This document shows, piece by piece, positions 7,820 through 16,982 of a DNA stretch of 27,085 bases. Under the pieces are notes generated by a model. The model worked only from the letters and a program-made list of their open reading frames with translations. It did not search any database and was not told the DNA's origin. The stretch comes from an uncultured Rickettsiales bacterium (lineage in GTDB: Bacteria; Pseudomonadota; Alphaproteobacteria; UBA8366), in assembly GCA_913046825.1 (NCBI GenBank), contig CAJWTF010000039.1:1-27085 (forward strand), read 5' to 3'. The position numbers and the translations under genes were made by a program. Numbering within the stretch: position 1 is the stretch's first letter; every line of letters starts with the position of its first letter.

Positions 7820-9019
7820 ATGCGAACCTTCGAAGGTGTGCGGGTGATAGACTTCACCCAGGTGATCGCCGGTCCTTTCGCGACATACCAATTGGCCTTG
7901 ATGGGCGCGGATGTCGTGAAAATCGAACAGCCGGGCATCGGCGATCAAGGCCGCCAGATGTATCCACTTGATGACAAACTTCAGGCCGCTAAATACTCAG
8001 CGATTTATTTGAGCGCCAACGCAGGTAAGCGCTCCATAACTCTCGATCTAAAACATCCGGATGCGAGGGAAGTGATCCATCGCCTGGTGAAAGATGCCGA
8101 CGTCGTGGTTGAGAATTTCAAGGCCGGTACCATGGACCGCATGGGATACGGTTGGGATGATCTGCGTGCGATAAATCCGAAGCTCATCTATTGCGCCGTG
8201 ACAGGGTTCGGGCAAACCGGACCGCGCTCACAATCGGCTGCCTACGACCCGACCGTGCAGGCGCTTTCCGGCGTGATGGCGGTCAATGGGACAGCGGCGA
8301 CAGGGCCGATGCGGGTAGGCGCGGTTGTTGTTGATATGGCGGCGGCGATCACTGGAGCGTTTGCGATTGCGGGTGCCTTGTTCAAGCGTGAGCGGACCGG
8401 CGAGGGCGCGATGATCGACCTCTCCATGCAAGATGTGGGCGGGTCGCTCACTTCGCCGAATTTGCTGCAAACGGCGTTCGGTTTCGAGCCAGTGCGCATG
8501 GGCAGCCGTTCGTTGTCGGGCAACCCGGTCGCAGACACTCATCCGACGAAAGACGGTGTATTGTTGTTGATGCCTGCGATTGAAGCGCAGACGGCGAAGA
8601 TCTGGGGCGTGATCGGGCGGCCGGAGATGGGTGAGGATAGTCGTTTCTCAACACTCGAAGCGCGCCTGGAGCACCAAACGGAATGTCTGCAGGAGTTACG
8701 AGCGGCTTTGTCCGAAGATATGGCGGCGAATTGGGAGAAACGTTTTGCCGCGGCCGCTGTGCCCGCGGCGGCGGTATTGCAGTTGCCGGTCGTGCTTTCC
8801 GACTCTCAGCTTGCCAATCGCCAATTGTTTGGCGAGACCCGATCGCCGATGGACGGCAGAGCGTTGCCGTATACAAATACACCCTTCAAGGTTTCCGGTG
8901 AGGAGACCGGGGCTGACGTTCCGCCACCGCTGGTCGGCGCGGACACTGAGGCGGTGTTGACGGAAATTGGCTATGGCGTGTCGGAGATACAATCGCTGCG
9001 GGACCGAGCCGTTATTTAA
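7820..9019 (+). CDS. CaiB/BaiF family CoA-transferase (class III)
   Basis: Class III CoA-transferases move CoA between carboxylic acids through an aspartyl intermediate. The 399-residue product has the family start GVRVIDFTQVIAGPFA, the KIEQPG motif, LDLKHPDA (about 76-82), and the probable catalytic Asp143 in AYDPTVQAL. The substrate cannot be read. Frc, CaiB and mesaconyl/succinyl-CoA enzymes share these motifs. The ATG at 7820 has a GGGGG run upstream. It lies 65 bp after the SDR gene on the same strand, so both may be read from the hdaA transcript. Its stop overlaps the stop of the opposing permease gene by 4 nt. Confidence 0.95.
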   Translation: MRTFEGVRVIDFTQVIAGPFATYQLALMGADVVKIEQPGIGDQGRQMYPLDDKLQAAKYSAIYLSANAGKRSITLDLKHPDAREVIHRLVKDADVVVENFKAGTMDRMGYGWDDLRAINPKLIYCAVTGFGQTGPRSQSAAYDPTVQALSGVMAVNGTAATGPMRVGAVVVDMAAAITGAFAIAGALFKRERTGEGAMIDLSMQDVGGSLTSPNLLQTAFGFEPVRMGSRSLSGNPVADTHPTKDGVLLLMPAIEAQTAKIWGVIGRPEMGEDSRFSTLEARLEHQTECLQELRAALSEDMAANWEKRFAAAAVPAAAVLQLPVVLSDSQLANRQLFGETRSPMDGRALPYTNTPFKVSGEETGADVPPPLVGADTEAVLTEIGYGVSEIQSLRDRAVI

Positions 9020-9965
9020 TTCAGCTCAACGCGCGGGTTTAAGGTTCGGTAGGCGATGTCAACGACTAGGTTGGTAATGACGACGAAGAACCCCAAGACC
9101 AAGATGTCGGACTGGATCATCGGATAATCGCGCCGGATGATCGCTTCAAAGATGACCTGCCCGATCCCTGGCCATGCAAAGATCGACTCCAAAACCACGG
9201 TGCCCCCCAATAGATCGGTGAATTGCAGCCCGCTAATCGTCAAAGTTGGGATAATCGCGTTGCGCAGGGTGTATTTATAAATGACCTTACCTTCGCCCAA
9301 GCCGAGAGAGCGCGCGGTATCGACATATTCCTTGTTCATCTCGTCCGGCATGCTGGAGCGGGTCAGACGGGTCGTATAGGCCGCCTGCCGGAAGCCGATC
9401 GCGATGGCGGGCAGGAGGAGGTAGACGAGGCTCTCCCATAGGTTTTCGAGTGGGTTGGTATATACCGATGAGAGCAGCCAGCCGAGGTGTAGGGAAAAGG
9501 CGAGGATTGCCATGATCGCGAACCGGAACTCCGGTATCGAAATGCCGATAAGCGCCATGATTTGGATTGAATTATCGATATAGGTATTTCGTTTGAGTGC
9601 CGCTAAGGTGCCCATGGGAATGGCAATCAACATCGACAATATCATCCCGGTGATCGCGAGATAGGCGGTCTCGGGGATACGATCGAACAATTCCAGGCTG
9701 ACGTCACGCCGAGTGATCAGGGATTTGCCGAGGTCGCCTTGCAAAATCCGTCCGGTCCATTTTCCTATTGCGCGTGTAGCGGCTGGTCGAGCCCCAATTC
9801 CTTGGTCAGCGCGATGCGTACTTCCGGGTCCTCGATATCCTCCTCGCCGATCATAATGTCGATAATGTCGCCCGGTAGAAGCTGGATGAAGAGGAATACA
9901 ACGACGGTTAGGACGAACAGAACCGGGATCAGATAGACAAAGCGGCGGATGGTATATGTGAGCAT
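9016..9965 (-). pseudogene. DppB-type ABC transporter permease, broken by a 1-nt frameshift
   Basis: The gene encodes a dipeptide/oligopeptide/nickel-type (DppB family) inner-membrane permease in two frames. The N-terminal part from the ATG at 9963-9965 (LTYTIRRFVYLIPVLF, then LLPGDII) runs to GLDQPLHAQ and hits TAG at 9765-9767. The rest continues in the next frame as GKWTGRILQGDLGKSL through to NPRVEL. Adding one base between 9765 and 9766 restores a Tyr codon and a full product of about 316 residues. The EAA loop (DTARSLGLGEGKVIYKY) and all the C-terminal helices are intact. No partner binding protein, second permease or ATPase is in the window. It could be a pseudogene or a base-calling error. 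Confidence 0.85.
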
Positions 9966-10054
9966 ATGAGCGAAGCGGTACCAACGGTTGCTGGGACGAG
10001 ACGGGTGCAGGGACACTTAAAGTTCTGCGGCATCGCCGCAAGTTCCCATGCTGT

Positions 10055-10564
10055 TTAAGTCTCTTCTGGTATGGAAAGTCGTATCAATCGACCAGATTTG
10101 GGTCCGATTGACGCCCAATCGTTGAAGGTAAATTCCAGTGTGGCCAGGGCACAGGTCGGGAATTTGGTGTTCAATTGTCGCATGGCGGAGGGGGTGCCAT
10201 CGGCGACCAAATATCCCGTCAATTGCTCTAATGCCGGGTTGTGCCCGATGACAAGAATTGTAGCATCGCCGCTCGCAATGTCAGAAATTCTTTTGAATAC
10301 AATATCTAGGTCGAAATTGTATAACCCTTCCTCGACTTTGATTGTACGGCTTCCGCTCAAATGCGGGAGAATGCCAGCCAAGGTTTCTCGGGCGCGTTGT
10401 GCAGAAGAGCATAGTATGAGTGAAGGATTTACAGCCCATTCAGCGAGCCGTTGCCCCATAGTATTCGCATCGCTATGGCCTCGTTCCGCTAAGGGGCGGT
10501 CGATATCTCTTAACTCTGGCGCGGATTTTGCCCTGGCATGGCGTAGGAGATTTAGCGTAACCAT
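10055..10564 (-). CDS. SixA-type histidine phosphatase
   Basis: This is a 169-residue one-domain member of the phosphoglycerate mutase-like superfamily. The RHG-type motif is LLRHARAKS (His8 is the phospho-acceptor), an Arg lies in SSAQRARETL, and the second His lies in VIGHNP. In E. coli SixA dephosphorylates phosphohistidine on a phosphotransferase protein. The target here is unknown. It is divergent from ppk1, with 135 bp between starts, a neighbour relation I recall in related genomes. The ATG at 10562-10564 begins the conserved N-terminus VTLNLLRHA directly. Confidence 0.88.
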   Translation of the reverse strand: MVTLNLLRHARAKSAPELRDIDRPLAERGHSDANTMGQRLAEWAVNPSLILCSSAQRARETLAGILPHLSGSRTIKVEEGLYNFDLDIVFKRISDIASGDATILVIGHNPALEQLTGYLVADGTPSAMRQLNTKFPTCALATLEFTFNDWASIGPKSGRLIRLSIPEET

Positions 10565-10699
10565 ATAAAACCTTTTGGCTATGTTATGATGGCCGCGTTA
10601 GAAAGCGAAATGTCACCAAAACGCCGCCTAGACAGAGTTATTGAATAGTTACCTTGGTTGCCGATACGCCATCGGCAATATTGGAAGGACGAAGAAGGA

Positions 10700-12874
10700 A
10701 TGGTTCAGCCACAACAATTGACGCGACGCGAGGTGCAGGAGATGCAAGCTGCGACGCCGAGGATTGATTTGACCTCGAGCGAACGGTTTATTAACCGTGA
10801 ATTGTCGTGGCTGGAATTCAACATGCGCGTCCTGGCGGAGGCCAACAATCCGGCAAATCCATTGTTGGAGCGGGCACGATTCCTATCGATTTCTGCCAGC
10901 AATATGGACGAGTTTTATATGGTTCGGGCTGCTGGACTGACGGGACAGGTGGACGCGGACATTACAGAACGCAGCCAAGACGGCATGTCTCCATTAGAGC
11001 AATTGAACGCAATCCGTGAGAAGGTCACGGAACTGCTCGATGGTCAAGATGATTGTCTCGCTAAACTGCTCGCGGAATGCAAGGCCTCAGGTCTCGAAGT
11101 TGCCGATGTCGCCGCTTTGAATGCCGAGGATCATGACTGGCTGGTTTCCTGGTTCGACAAGCAAGTTTTCCCGGTTATCACACCGCTTGCGATCGATCCC
11201 GCCCATCCGTTCCCGTTCATCCAAAATGGCAGTGTGGTCTTCGCGCTCGAATTGCGGCGCGAGATGGATGAGAAGGAAATGAAAGGCCTGATCATCATCC
11301 CGCACCAGATCGATCGTTTCGTGCGACTACCGGGCCGGGACATTCGATTTGTCGCGTTGGAAGACATTATTGATCTCAATTTGGGTCGGCTATTCCCCGG
11401 TTTTGATGTCGAGGGTTGCGGCATGTTCCGCATCATCCGCGATAGCGAGGTCGAGATCGATGAAGAAGCGGAAGACTTGGTCCGGACGTTCGAGAGCGCT
11501 TTGAAGCTCCGCCGCCGCGGCCATGTTATCCGTCTCGACTTTGACGAAAAGATGCCCAAAGAATTCCGCCAGTTCGTGATGCATGAATTTGACGGAGAAT
11601 TTACCCATATCTTCTCACGTCGCCGCATGCTTGGCATTGGCGATATCAAACAAATTATTGTCGACGAGCGCAGAGACCTGCAATACGGGCGGATGAACGT
11701 CCGTTTCCCGGAACGCGTTCGAGAATACGGTGGTGATATATTCGCGGCAATTCGCGCTAAGGATTTCGTCGTCCACCACCCTTATGAGAGTTTTGATGTC
11801 GTCGTACAATTCCTGCGCCAGGCGACCCGTGACCCGGCGGTCGTGGCGATCAAGCAGACGCTGTATCGAACCTCCGACGATTCGCCAATTGTGGGTGCGC
11901 TCATCGAAGCGGCGGAAGCAGGAAAATCGGTGACCGCGTTGATCGAGTTGAAGGCGCGTTTCGACGAAGAAGCGAATATTCAGCTCGCCCGAGATTTGGA
12001 GCGCTCCGGCGTCCAGGTCGTCTACGGCTTTATTGATCTGAAGACACACGCGAAAGTCTCGCTCGCCGTCCGCCGCGAAGCGGCGGATCTACGCACATAT
12101 GTTCATTTCGGAACGGGAAATTATCACCCGATCACGGCTCGGATTTATACGGATTTAAGCTTTTTTACCTCGGACGAAGCATTGGGTCGCGACGCTGCGC
12201 GCCTGTTCAATTACATGACGGGTTATGCGACGCCGGATCAAATGGAGAAGCTGGAATTCTCGCCCGCGACCCTGAAACCGACATTGCTACGGCTCATTGA
12301 GGAAGAAGCAGAGCATGCCAAGGCCGGCCGTCCTGGAGCGATTTGGGCTAAGATGAATTCCTTGGTCGACGGCGAAGTGATCGATGCGCTCTACAAAGCC
12401 AGCTGCGCCGGCGTCAAGATTGAATTGTTTATTCGCGGTATTTGCTGTCTACGGCCACGTGTGCCCGGGTTGTCGGATAATATTCGCGTGAAAAGCATCG
12501 TCGGGCGGTTCTTGGAACATAGCCGGATCGTGTGTTTCGGCGCTGGTGAGAAATTGCCGTCAGCCGCCTGCAAGGTCTATCTATCGTCGGCCGATTGGAT
12601 GCCACGAAATCTGCACAGACGGGTTGAAACCTTCATTCCCGTCGACAATTTGACGGTCAAAAAGCAGATCGTCGAACAGGTGATGGTTGCCAATAAAAAT
12701 GACATCGCGCAAAGTTGGGAAATGCAACCAGATGGCTCGTTTGAGCGACTTTCTTCAGGACCGGATGACTTTTCCGCGCATACCTATTTCATGACAAATC
12801 CTAGTTTATCCGGGCGTGGCAGTGCCCTTGAAAAATGCCGTCCCATGATGCCATTAGCGTTGCAACGGCGATAG
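10700..12874 (+). CDS. ppk: Polyphosphate kinase 1
   Basis: PPK1 makes inorganic polyphosphate from ATP reversibly, at the inner membrane in E. coli. The 724-residue product has the N-terminal segment FINRELSWLEFN, the ISASNMDEFYMVR segment, and a C-terminal phospholipase-D-like catalytic core. His450 in KTHAK corresponds to the autophosphorylated His, and His607 in LEHSRIV to the second catalytic His. The ATG at 10700 follows an AAGGACGAAGAAGGA stretch. A TTG at 10658 is open in frame but less likely. ppx starts 4 nt after its stop, so synthesis and breakdown genes form one unit. Confidence 0.97.
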   Translation: MVQPQQLTRREVQEMQAATPRIDLTSSERFINRELSWLEFNMRVLAEANNPANPLLERARFLSISASNMDEFYMVRAAGLTGQVDADITERSQDGMSPLEQLNAIREKVTELLDGQDDCLAKLLAECKASGLEVADVAALNAEDHDWLVSWFDKQVFPVITPLAIDPAHPFPFIQNGSVVFALELRREMDEKEMKGLIIIPHQIDRFVRLPGRDIRFVALEDIIDLNLGRLFPGFDVEGCGMFRIIRDSEVEIDEEAEDLVRTFESALKLRRRGHVIRLDFDEKMPKEFRQFVMHEFDGEFTHIFSRRRMLGIGDIKQIIVDERRDLQYGRMNVRFPERVREYGGDIFAAIRAKDFVVHHPYESFDVVVQFLRQATRDPAVVAIKQTLYRTSDDSPIVGALIEAAEAGKSVTALIELKARFDEEANIQLARDLERSGVQVVYGFIDLKTHAKVSLAVRREAADLRTYVHFGTGNYHPITARIYTDLSFFTSDEALGRDAARLFNYMTGYATPDQMEKLEFSPATLKPTLLRLIEEEAEHAKAGRPGAIWAKMNSLVDGEVIDALYKASCAGVKIELFIRGICCLRPRVPGLSDNIRVKSIVGRFLEHSRIVCFGAGEKLPSAACKVYLSSADWMPRNLHRRVETFIPVDNLTVKKQIVEQVMVANKNDIAQSWEMQPDGSFERLSSGPDDFSAHTYFMTNPSLSGRGSALEKCRPMMPLALQRR

Positions 12875-12878
12875 TGTT

Positions 12879-14411
12879 GTGCTCGACATGTTGAGAGGCA
12901 GGAAAGCTGGAAAACGCAAAGGCCCGGTAGCCGTCATCGATATTGGATCAAACTCTGTCCGGCTCGTTGTGTATGACGGGGCAAAACGTGCGCCACTTCC
13001 CGTGTTCAATGAAAAAGTGATTTGTGGGTTGGGACGCGGCCTTGATGTAGATGGGGCGATTTCACCCGAAAACATCGATATGGCGCTCAATTGTCTAAAT
13101 CGGTTTTTCGCATTGACGGATTCCCTAGGTGTGCGCCATGTACAAACGGTCGCGACCGCGGCGGTGCGCGAAGCGAGTAACGGAAAATCTTTTGTCGATC
13201 GTGTCCAACGGGAATGCGGATTGACGGTCGAAGTCATCTCGGGCGGTCGCGAAGCGGAGTTATCCGGCTACGGGGTCCTCTCCGGAATTCCAGATGCCAC
13301 CGGGATAATGGGTGACCTTGGGGGTGGTAGCGTCGAGTTGGTAGGGCTTGGTGACGGTCGACTTCGGGAAAACGCCACGCTGCCGCTTGGTGCGCTGCGT
13401 GCCGTTCACGATGCCAGTGTCGATAGGGTGGACGCGGATCGTTGTATCGATCAACATTTGGCCGGTCTTGACTGGTTGAACACTTTTGAAGGCCAATCTT
13501 TCTATGCTGTTGGCGGGGCGTGGCGCGCGCTCGCGCGCGTACATATGGATCAGGCGCGGTATCCGATACATGTGATTCAGCAATATACGCTGAGCGCGGC
13601 GGAGGCATTGGATTTTTTTCGTTTTGTGGGCCATTTGAGCCAAAATACCCTGAAAGGCGTGCAAGGCTTAAGCCGCCAACGGATCGATTCCGTTCCCTAT
13701 GCGGCCCGTCTGCTGGAACGCTTGATCCAAGCAACACGGGTTGAGAACATTCTTTTCTGCGCCTACGGCTTGCGTGAAGGGTGCTTATATGACCGGCTTT
13801 CCAAAAGACTAAAGATGCAGGATCCATTGATCGCCATGACCCAGGAGGTCGCCGGGCGTGCCGGCCGGAGCACATCTGACGGCGAGACGTTGGCGAAGTG
13901 GACAGCTCCCATATTTGAAGGAGAGACGCCGGCGAAAGCGCGCCTGCGCCATGCCGCGGCGAACCTGGCCGATATTGGGTGGTCGGAACATCCGGACTAC
14001 CGTGCGGAACAGGTATTCCTGCGTATCTTGAGAATGCCGATCGTTGGGCTGACCCACGAGGAACGGGCGATGTTGGCGCTTTCGGTCGCGTCGCGGCATT
14101 CGTCCTTGGACGGCATCATTAGACGCTGGGAAATCGACAGATTGCTCTCCCCAGCGAAAATGGCCGAAGCCCGCGCAGTCGGTCTTGCGGTGCGGCTCGC
14201 CTATACCTTAACGGGCGGCGCGATAGGCCTGTTGGAAGCCAGCCGGTTAGCGCGCGAGGGTGATCGACTGATGCTTCTCTTGCCGGCACATGCGGATATC
14301 CTGGTCGGGGATGTTGTCGAACGCCGGTTCCGCGCGCTAGCGAAAAGTCTCAATTGCGATTATGAAGTGTTGTTTGTCGACGAGCCGAGCGCGCAAGCGG
14401 CTACGGCATAA
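12879..14411 (+). CDS. ppx: Exopolyphosphatase / Ppx-GppA family phosphatase
   Basis: Ppx removes terminal phosphates from polyphosphate, and GppA-type members also convert pppGpp to ppGpp. The 510-residue product has the actin-like ATPase fold. The phosphate-1 loop is VIDIGSNSVRLVV (19-31), the catalytic Glu lies in AAVREASN, and the phosphate-2 loop is MGDLGGGSVELV. A long C-terminal region follows that is helical in the family. The GTG at 12879 and ATG at 12888 are both possible starts and neither has a clear Shine-Dalgarno. Coupling to ppk, 4 nt upstream, probably drives translation. Sequence alone cannot separate the Ppx and GppA activities. Its 3' end faces the M23 peptidase gene 10 nt away. 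Confidence 0.94.
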   Translation: MLDMLRGRKAGKRKGPVAVIDIGSNSVRLVVYDGAKRAPLPVFNEKVICGLGRGLDVDGAISPENIDMALNCLNRFFALTDSLGVRHVQTVATAAVREASNGKSFVDRVQRECGLTVEVISGGREAELSGYGVLSGIPDATGIMGDLGGGSVELVGLGDGRLRENATLPLGALRAVHDASVDRVDADRCIDQHLAGLDWLNTFEGQSFYAVGGAWRALARVHMDQARYPIHVIQQYTLSAAEALDFFRFVGHLSQNTLKGVQGLSRQRIDSVPYAARLLERLIQATRVENILFCAYGLREGCLYDRLSKRLKMQDPLIAMTQEVAGRAGRSTSDGETLAKWTAPIFEGETPAKARLRHAAANLADIGWSEHPDYRAEQVFLRILRMPIVGLTHEERAMLALSVASRHSSLDGIIRRWEIDRLLSPAKMAEARAVGLAVRLAYTLTGGAIGLLEASRLAREGDRLMLLLPAHADILVGDVVERRFRALAKSLNCDYEVLFVDEPSAQAATA

Positions 14412-14421
14412 CATTGCCGGT

Positions 14422-15438
14422 TTATTTGATGGCTATGCTTTGTTCGTGACGAAGTAAAATCGACTGTTTTCCGGCCTTCTCGCGAAATAATACAAATTCT
14501 CCACGGTAAGTGCCGGTCGGCCAAGTAGGCCGTTTAGCGATTTTTCTTCCGACCAGATCAAATCTAATTTGCGCGTCTTTCTCAAAGCGTTTTCGGTTTT
14601 CCGCAAAGATTTTGCCGTCGGGGCCGAAGATGCGGAGCAAATATGCGTCGCCGGTGCGGCCTCCAGCGAAATCCACATGAAAGGCGATGGCTGGAGCTTT
14701 GCGCGACAGTCGGTCGCGGACATGCAGGCCATAAAGGAGAGCTTGCCGGTTTAGTGGTGTATCGGCGAAACCAGTCGCGACTAAGAAATATTTTCGATAT
14801 TGCAGTTTGGCGAGTGACGCTCCTGTCCACAGAGGGTTTTTTGGGCCCTTGCAATCGTTTCCGTTTGCCTTGCCCACGAAAGGGTCAATGGTTTTGCCGG
14901 AATGATTGATCTCGAAGTGCAAGTGGGGAAATTCCGTCAAGCCGGAAAGGCCGACCAAGCCAAGGCGTTGCCCGGTTCTTACTTTCATACCAAGTTTAAC
15001 CGCGACACTCCCTTTCCGCATATGGGCGTACTGGGTTCTCCATCCGTTGCCGTGATCGATGACGACGAAGTTGCCCGCACCTCGATGGAAAGCCAATTTT
15101 TTACCGAAGAGCTTCATATGCACGTCGCGGACACCGTCGCGTTTCCGTATTACGGTGCCGGCCGCCGCCGCCACGACCGGCACGCCCCGATCCATGAGGT
15201 CCAGATTGCGCAGGCGGAAGTCAGTGCCCTTGTGGCCGTTATAGGTGTTAATGCCGCAGGCGTGGTCGGCGGTACTAGCGCTGGGATCTAGATCGACGTG
15301 AGACTGGATGTAGCACTCGTCCGGAAAGCCACACTGCACCGGCAAGGAAAAAGTCTGCAGTTCCGCGTCCGCCGCCGCACTGCCTGATAGCAGTGAAATA
15401 GTCAGAAGAATTGATAGTGATGCAATCGCCCGAAGCAT
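14422..15438 (-). CDS. M23 family metallopeptidase (LytM-type), exported
   Basis: M23 peptidases cut peptidoglycan cross-links or act as inactive activators of amidases. The 338-residue product has a signal peptide ending SGSAAADA, and the Zn-site residues are present: H69 and D73 (HKGTD), H139 (YAHM), and H172/H174 (PHLHFE). The catalytic set therefore looks intact. A beta-rich C-terminal region (about 190-338) follows with no domain I recognise. Several Cys residues (36, 42, 61) suggest a disulfide. The ATG at 15438 has AAGG 12 nt upstream. An in-frame GTG at 15459 would overlap rnd by 14 nt. It follows rnd with a 7-nt gap. Confidence 0.92.
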   Translation of the reverse strand: MLRAIASLSILLTISLLSGSAAADAELQTFSLPVQCGFPDECYIQSHVDLDPSASTADHACGINTYNGHKGTDFRLRNLDLMDRGVPVVAAAAGTVIRKRDGVRDVHMKLFGKKLAFHRGAGNFVVIDHGNGWRTQYAHMRKGSVAVKLGMKVRTGQRLGLVGLSGLTEFPHLHFEINHSGKTIDPFVGKANGNDCKGPKNPLWTGASLAKLQYRKYFLVATGFADTPLNRQALLYGLHVRDRLSRKAPAIAFHVDFAGGRTGDAYLLRIFGPDGKIFAENRKRFEKDAQIRFDLVGRKIAKRPTWPTGTYRGEFVLFREKAGKQSILLRHEQSIAIK

Positions 15439-15445
15439 CGGGTGG

Positions 15446-16618
15446 TTAGCCTTCGTCACTGTCGGTAATGTCGATCAGTCGTATTTTCTTACCCTGGGCC
15501 GTGAGACCAAGGCGACCGCTCTTAAGGGCGAGAGCCCGTTCTCCGAAAACTTCTTTTCGCCAACCCTTGAGTGCGGGTACGTCAGCATTGTTGGAGGCCG
15601 CGATGCGTTCCAGTTCGTCGGCGGAAGCAATTAATTTTGGAGCGACCTTGGCTTCTTCGCAGCAGAGTTTCAGTAATGTTTTTAACAAGTCGGTGAGCGG
15701 CCCGAGCCCACTTGGTAGTCGCTCGCGTGAGTCGACTTGCGGGCGATCTTCTTCCGGTGTTGCCACTCCCCGGGCGATGGCGTCCAACAGACCTTCCGCC
15801 ATCCGACCGTCGGCAAAGCCGCGCTGTATGCCCCGTATTCGGGTCAAGGCATCTGCGGTGTTTGGTGTGTGCGCGGAAATATCCAATAACGAATCATCAC
15901 GCAGTAATCGATTCCGGGGAATGTCGCGTCGTTGCGCTTGAGCTTCACGCCAGGCCGCGACCTCGCGCAGGACCGCCAGGAATTTTGCGTTTGTCGTGCG
16001 GCTTTTGATGCGCTTCCACGCTTCCCGCGGGTCCATGCGATAGGTGGCTGGGTCTGTCAGGATTTCCATTTCCGAGCTCAACCAGTTTTCCCGGCCGGTT
16101 TCTTCTAAATCCGCTGCCAGGCTTTGGTACGCCGTTCGCAGATGCGTGACGTCCGACAATGCGTAAACAAGCTGCTTTTCCGTTAATGGGCGATGGGACC
16201 AATCGGCGTAGCGGGATGTTTTTTCAAGCGTGATCCCGACTATTTTCGAAATGAGCGTGCCATATGCGACTTGATCGCCGAAGCCGCACACCATGGCGGC
16301 GATTTGCGTGTCGAAAAGAGGTTTCGGGACCTCGCCGAACAGATTGAAGAAGATTTCGTTGTCCTGCCGGCTCGCGTGCATCACTTTTAAAATATCCGGA
16401 TTTCCGAATAATCCGGCGAGCGGCGTGAGATCGATCCCGGGTGCCAGTGCGTCGATGACGACTTCGTCTTCCGGGCCCGCTATTTGAATCAAGCAGAGGA
16501 TCGGATAATAGGTTTTCTCACGGACGAATTCTGTATCGACCGTTACGAATTCGGCGTCCTTCTGGCGGTCGCAGAAGGCGGCGAGGGTATTTGTGTCGGC
16601 GATCGGTTGGATCGGCAT
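15446..16618 (-). CDS. rnd: Ribonuclease D
   Basis: RNase D is a 3'-5' exoribonuclease that trims tRNA and other stable RNA precursors. The 390-residue product carries the DEDDy exonuclease residues D28 and E30 (VDTEFVRE), D86 (SRQDNEIF), and Y152 and D156 (YALSDVTHL). HRDC-type helical domains follow from about residue 205. The ATG at 16616-16618 begins the family N-terminus. The frame is open to 16834 but that stretch is antisense to slyX. A stable hairpin lies 25-45 nt upstream of the start. It is divergent from slyX and cotranscribed with the M23 peptidase gene. Confidence 0.96.
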   Translation of the reverse strand: MPIQPIADTNTLAAFCDRQKDAEFVTVDTEFVREKTYYPILCLIQIAGPEDEVVIDALAPGIDLTPLAGLFGNPDILKVMHASRQDNEIFFNLFGEVPKPLFDTQIAAMVCGFGDQVAYGTLISKIVGITLEKTSRYADWSHRPLTEKQLVYALSDVTHLRTAYQSLAADLEETGRENWLSSEMEILTDPATYRMDPREAWKRIKSRTTNAKFLAVLREVAAWREAQAQRRDIPRNRLLRDDSLLDISAHTPNTADALTRIRGIQRGFADGRMAEGLLDAIARGVATPEEDRPQVDSRERLPSGLGPLTDLLKTLLKLCCEEAKVAPKLIASADELERIAASNNADVPALKGWRKEVFGERALALKSGRLGLTAQGKKIRLIDITDSDEG

Positions 16619-16642
16619 GGTGATAAAGGGATACACGGAAAT

Positions 16643-16663
16643 GCGGGTCCATGAAAGACCCGC
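16643..16663 (-). promoter_or_regulatory. Perfect 7-bp hairpin in the rnd leader / slyX upstream region
   Basis: GCGGGTC (16643-16649) and GACCCGC (16657-16663) flank a 7-nt loop. An outer CACG (16634-16637) can pair with CGTG (16664-16667) across an asymmetric bulge. Neither strand has a following T-run. It would lie in the 5' leader of rnd if transcription starts upstream of it. It could also be an operator for the divergent pair. Confidence 0.4.
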
Positions 16664-16696
16664 CGTGCGAGTTCCGAACGTTGAAAGGGTGAAGCA

Positions 16697-16873
16697 ATGG
16701 AAAGCCGGTTGATCGAGTTGGAGTTGCGGGTAGCTCATTACTAGCAAACGGTGGATGATCTGAATGGCGTGATCACACGTCAGCAGTCTGAGATTCAAAA
16801 CCTTGAACGGCAGGTCGAAATGATTCTCGCACATATCCGTAACCGCGAGACCGGCGAAGCCGTTGAAATATAG
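16697..16873 (+). pseudogene. slyX: slyX-like gene interrupted by an in-frame TAG
   Basis: Read through one stop, this stretch encodes a 58-codon SlyX-like coiled-coil protein. It starts ESRLIELELRVAHY, has TAG at codon 16 (16742-16744), then continues QTVDDLNGVITRQQSEI and NLERQVEMI to a TAG at 16871-16873. The heptad pattern and the VDDLN/IEDLN block match SlyX, a small protein of unknown function. AAAGGG lies 7 nt before the ATG, so the 5' signals are intact. The interrupted codon sits where homologs usually have a polar residue such as Glu or Gln, so one base change explains it. Decay or a sequence error are both possible. Confidence 0.8.
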
Positions 16874-16982
16874 TTAAATTGTTTGACCGAACCCGTTGGT
16901 CCACCAGTTGCATTGTAAGCGCGTCTCAAGTGTATCGGAGTGTGGTATCGCGTCTTCGAGAGACTAAAAGATTGGAACATTA

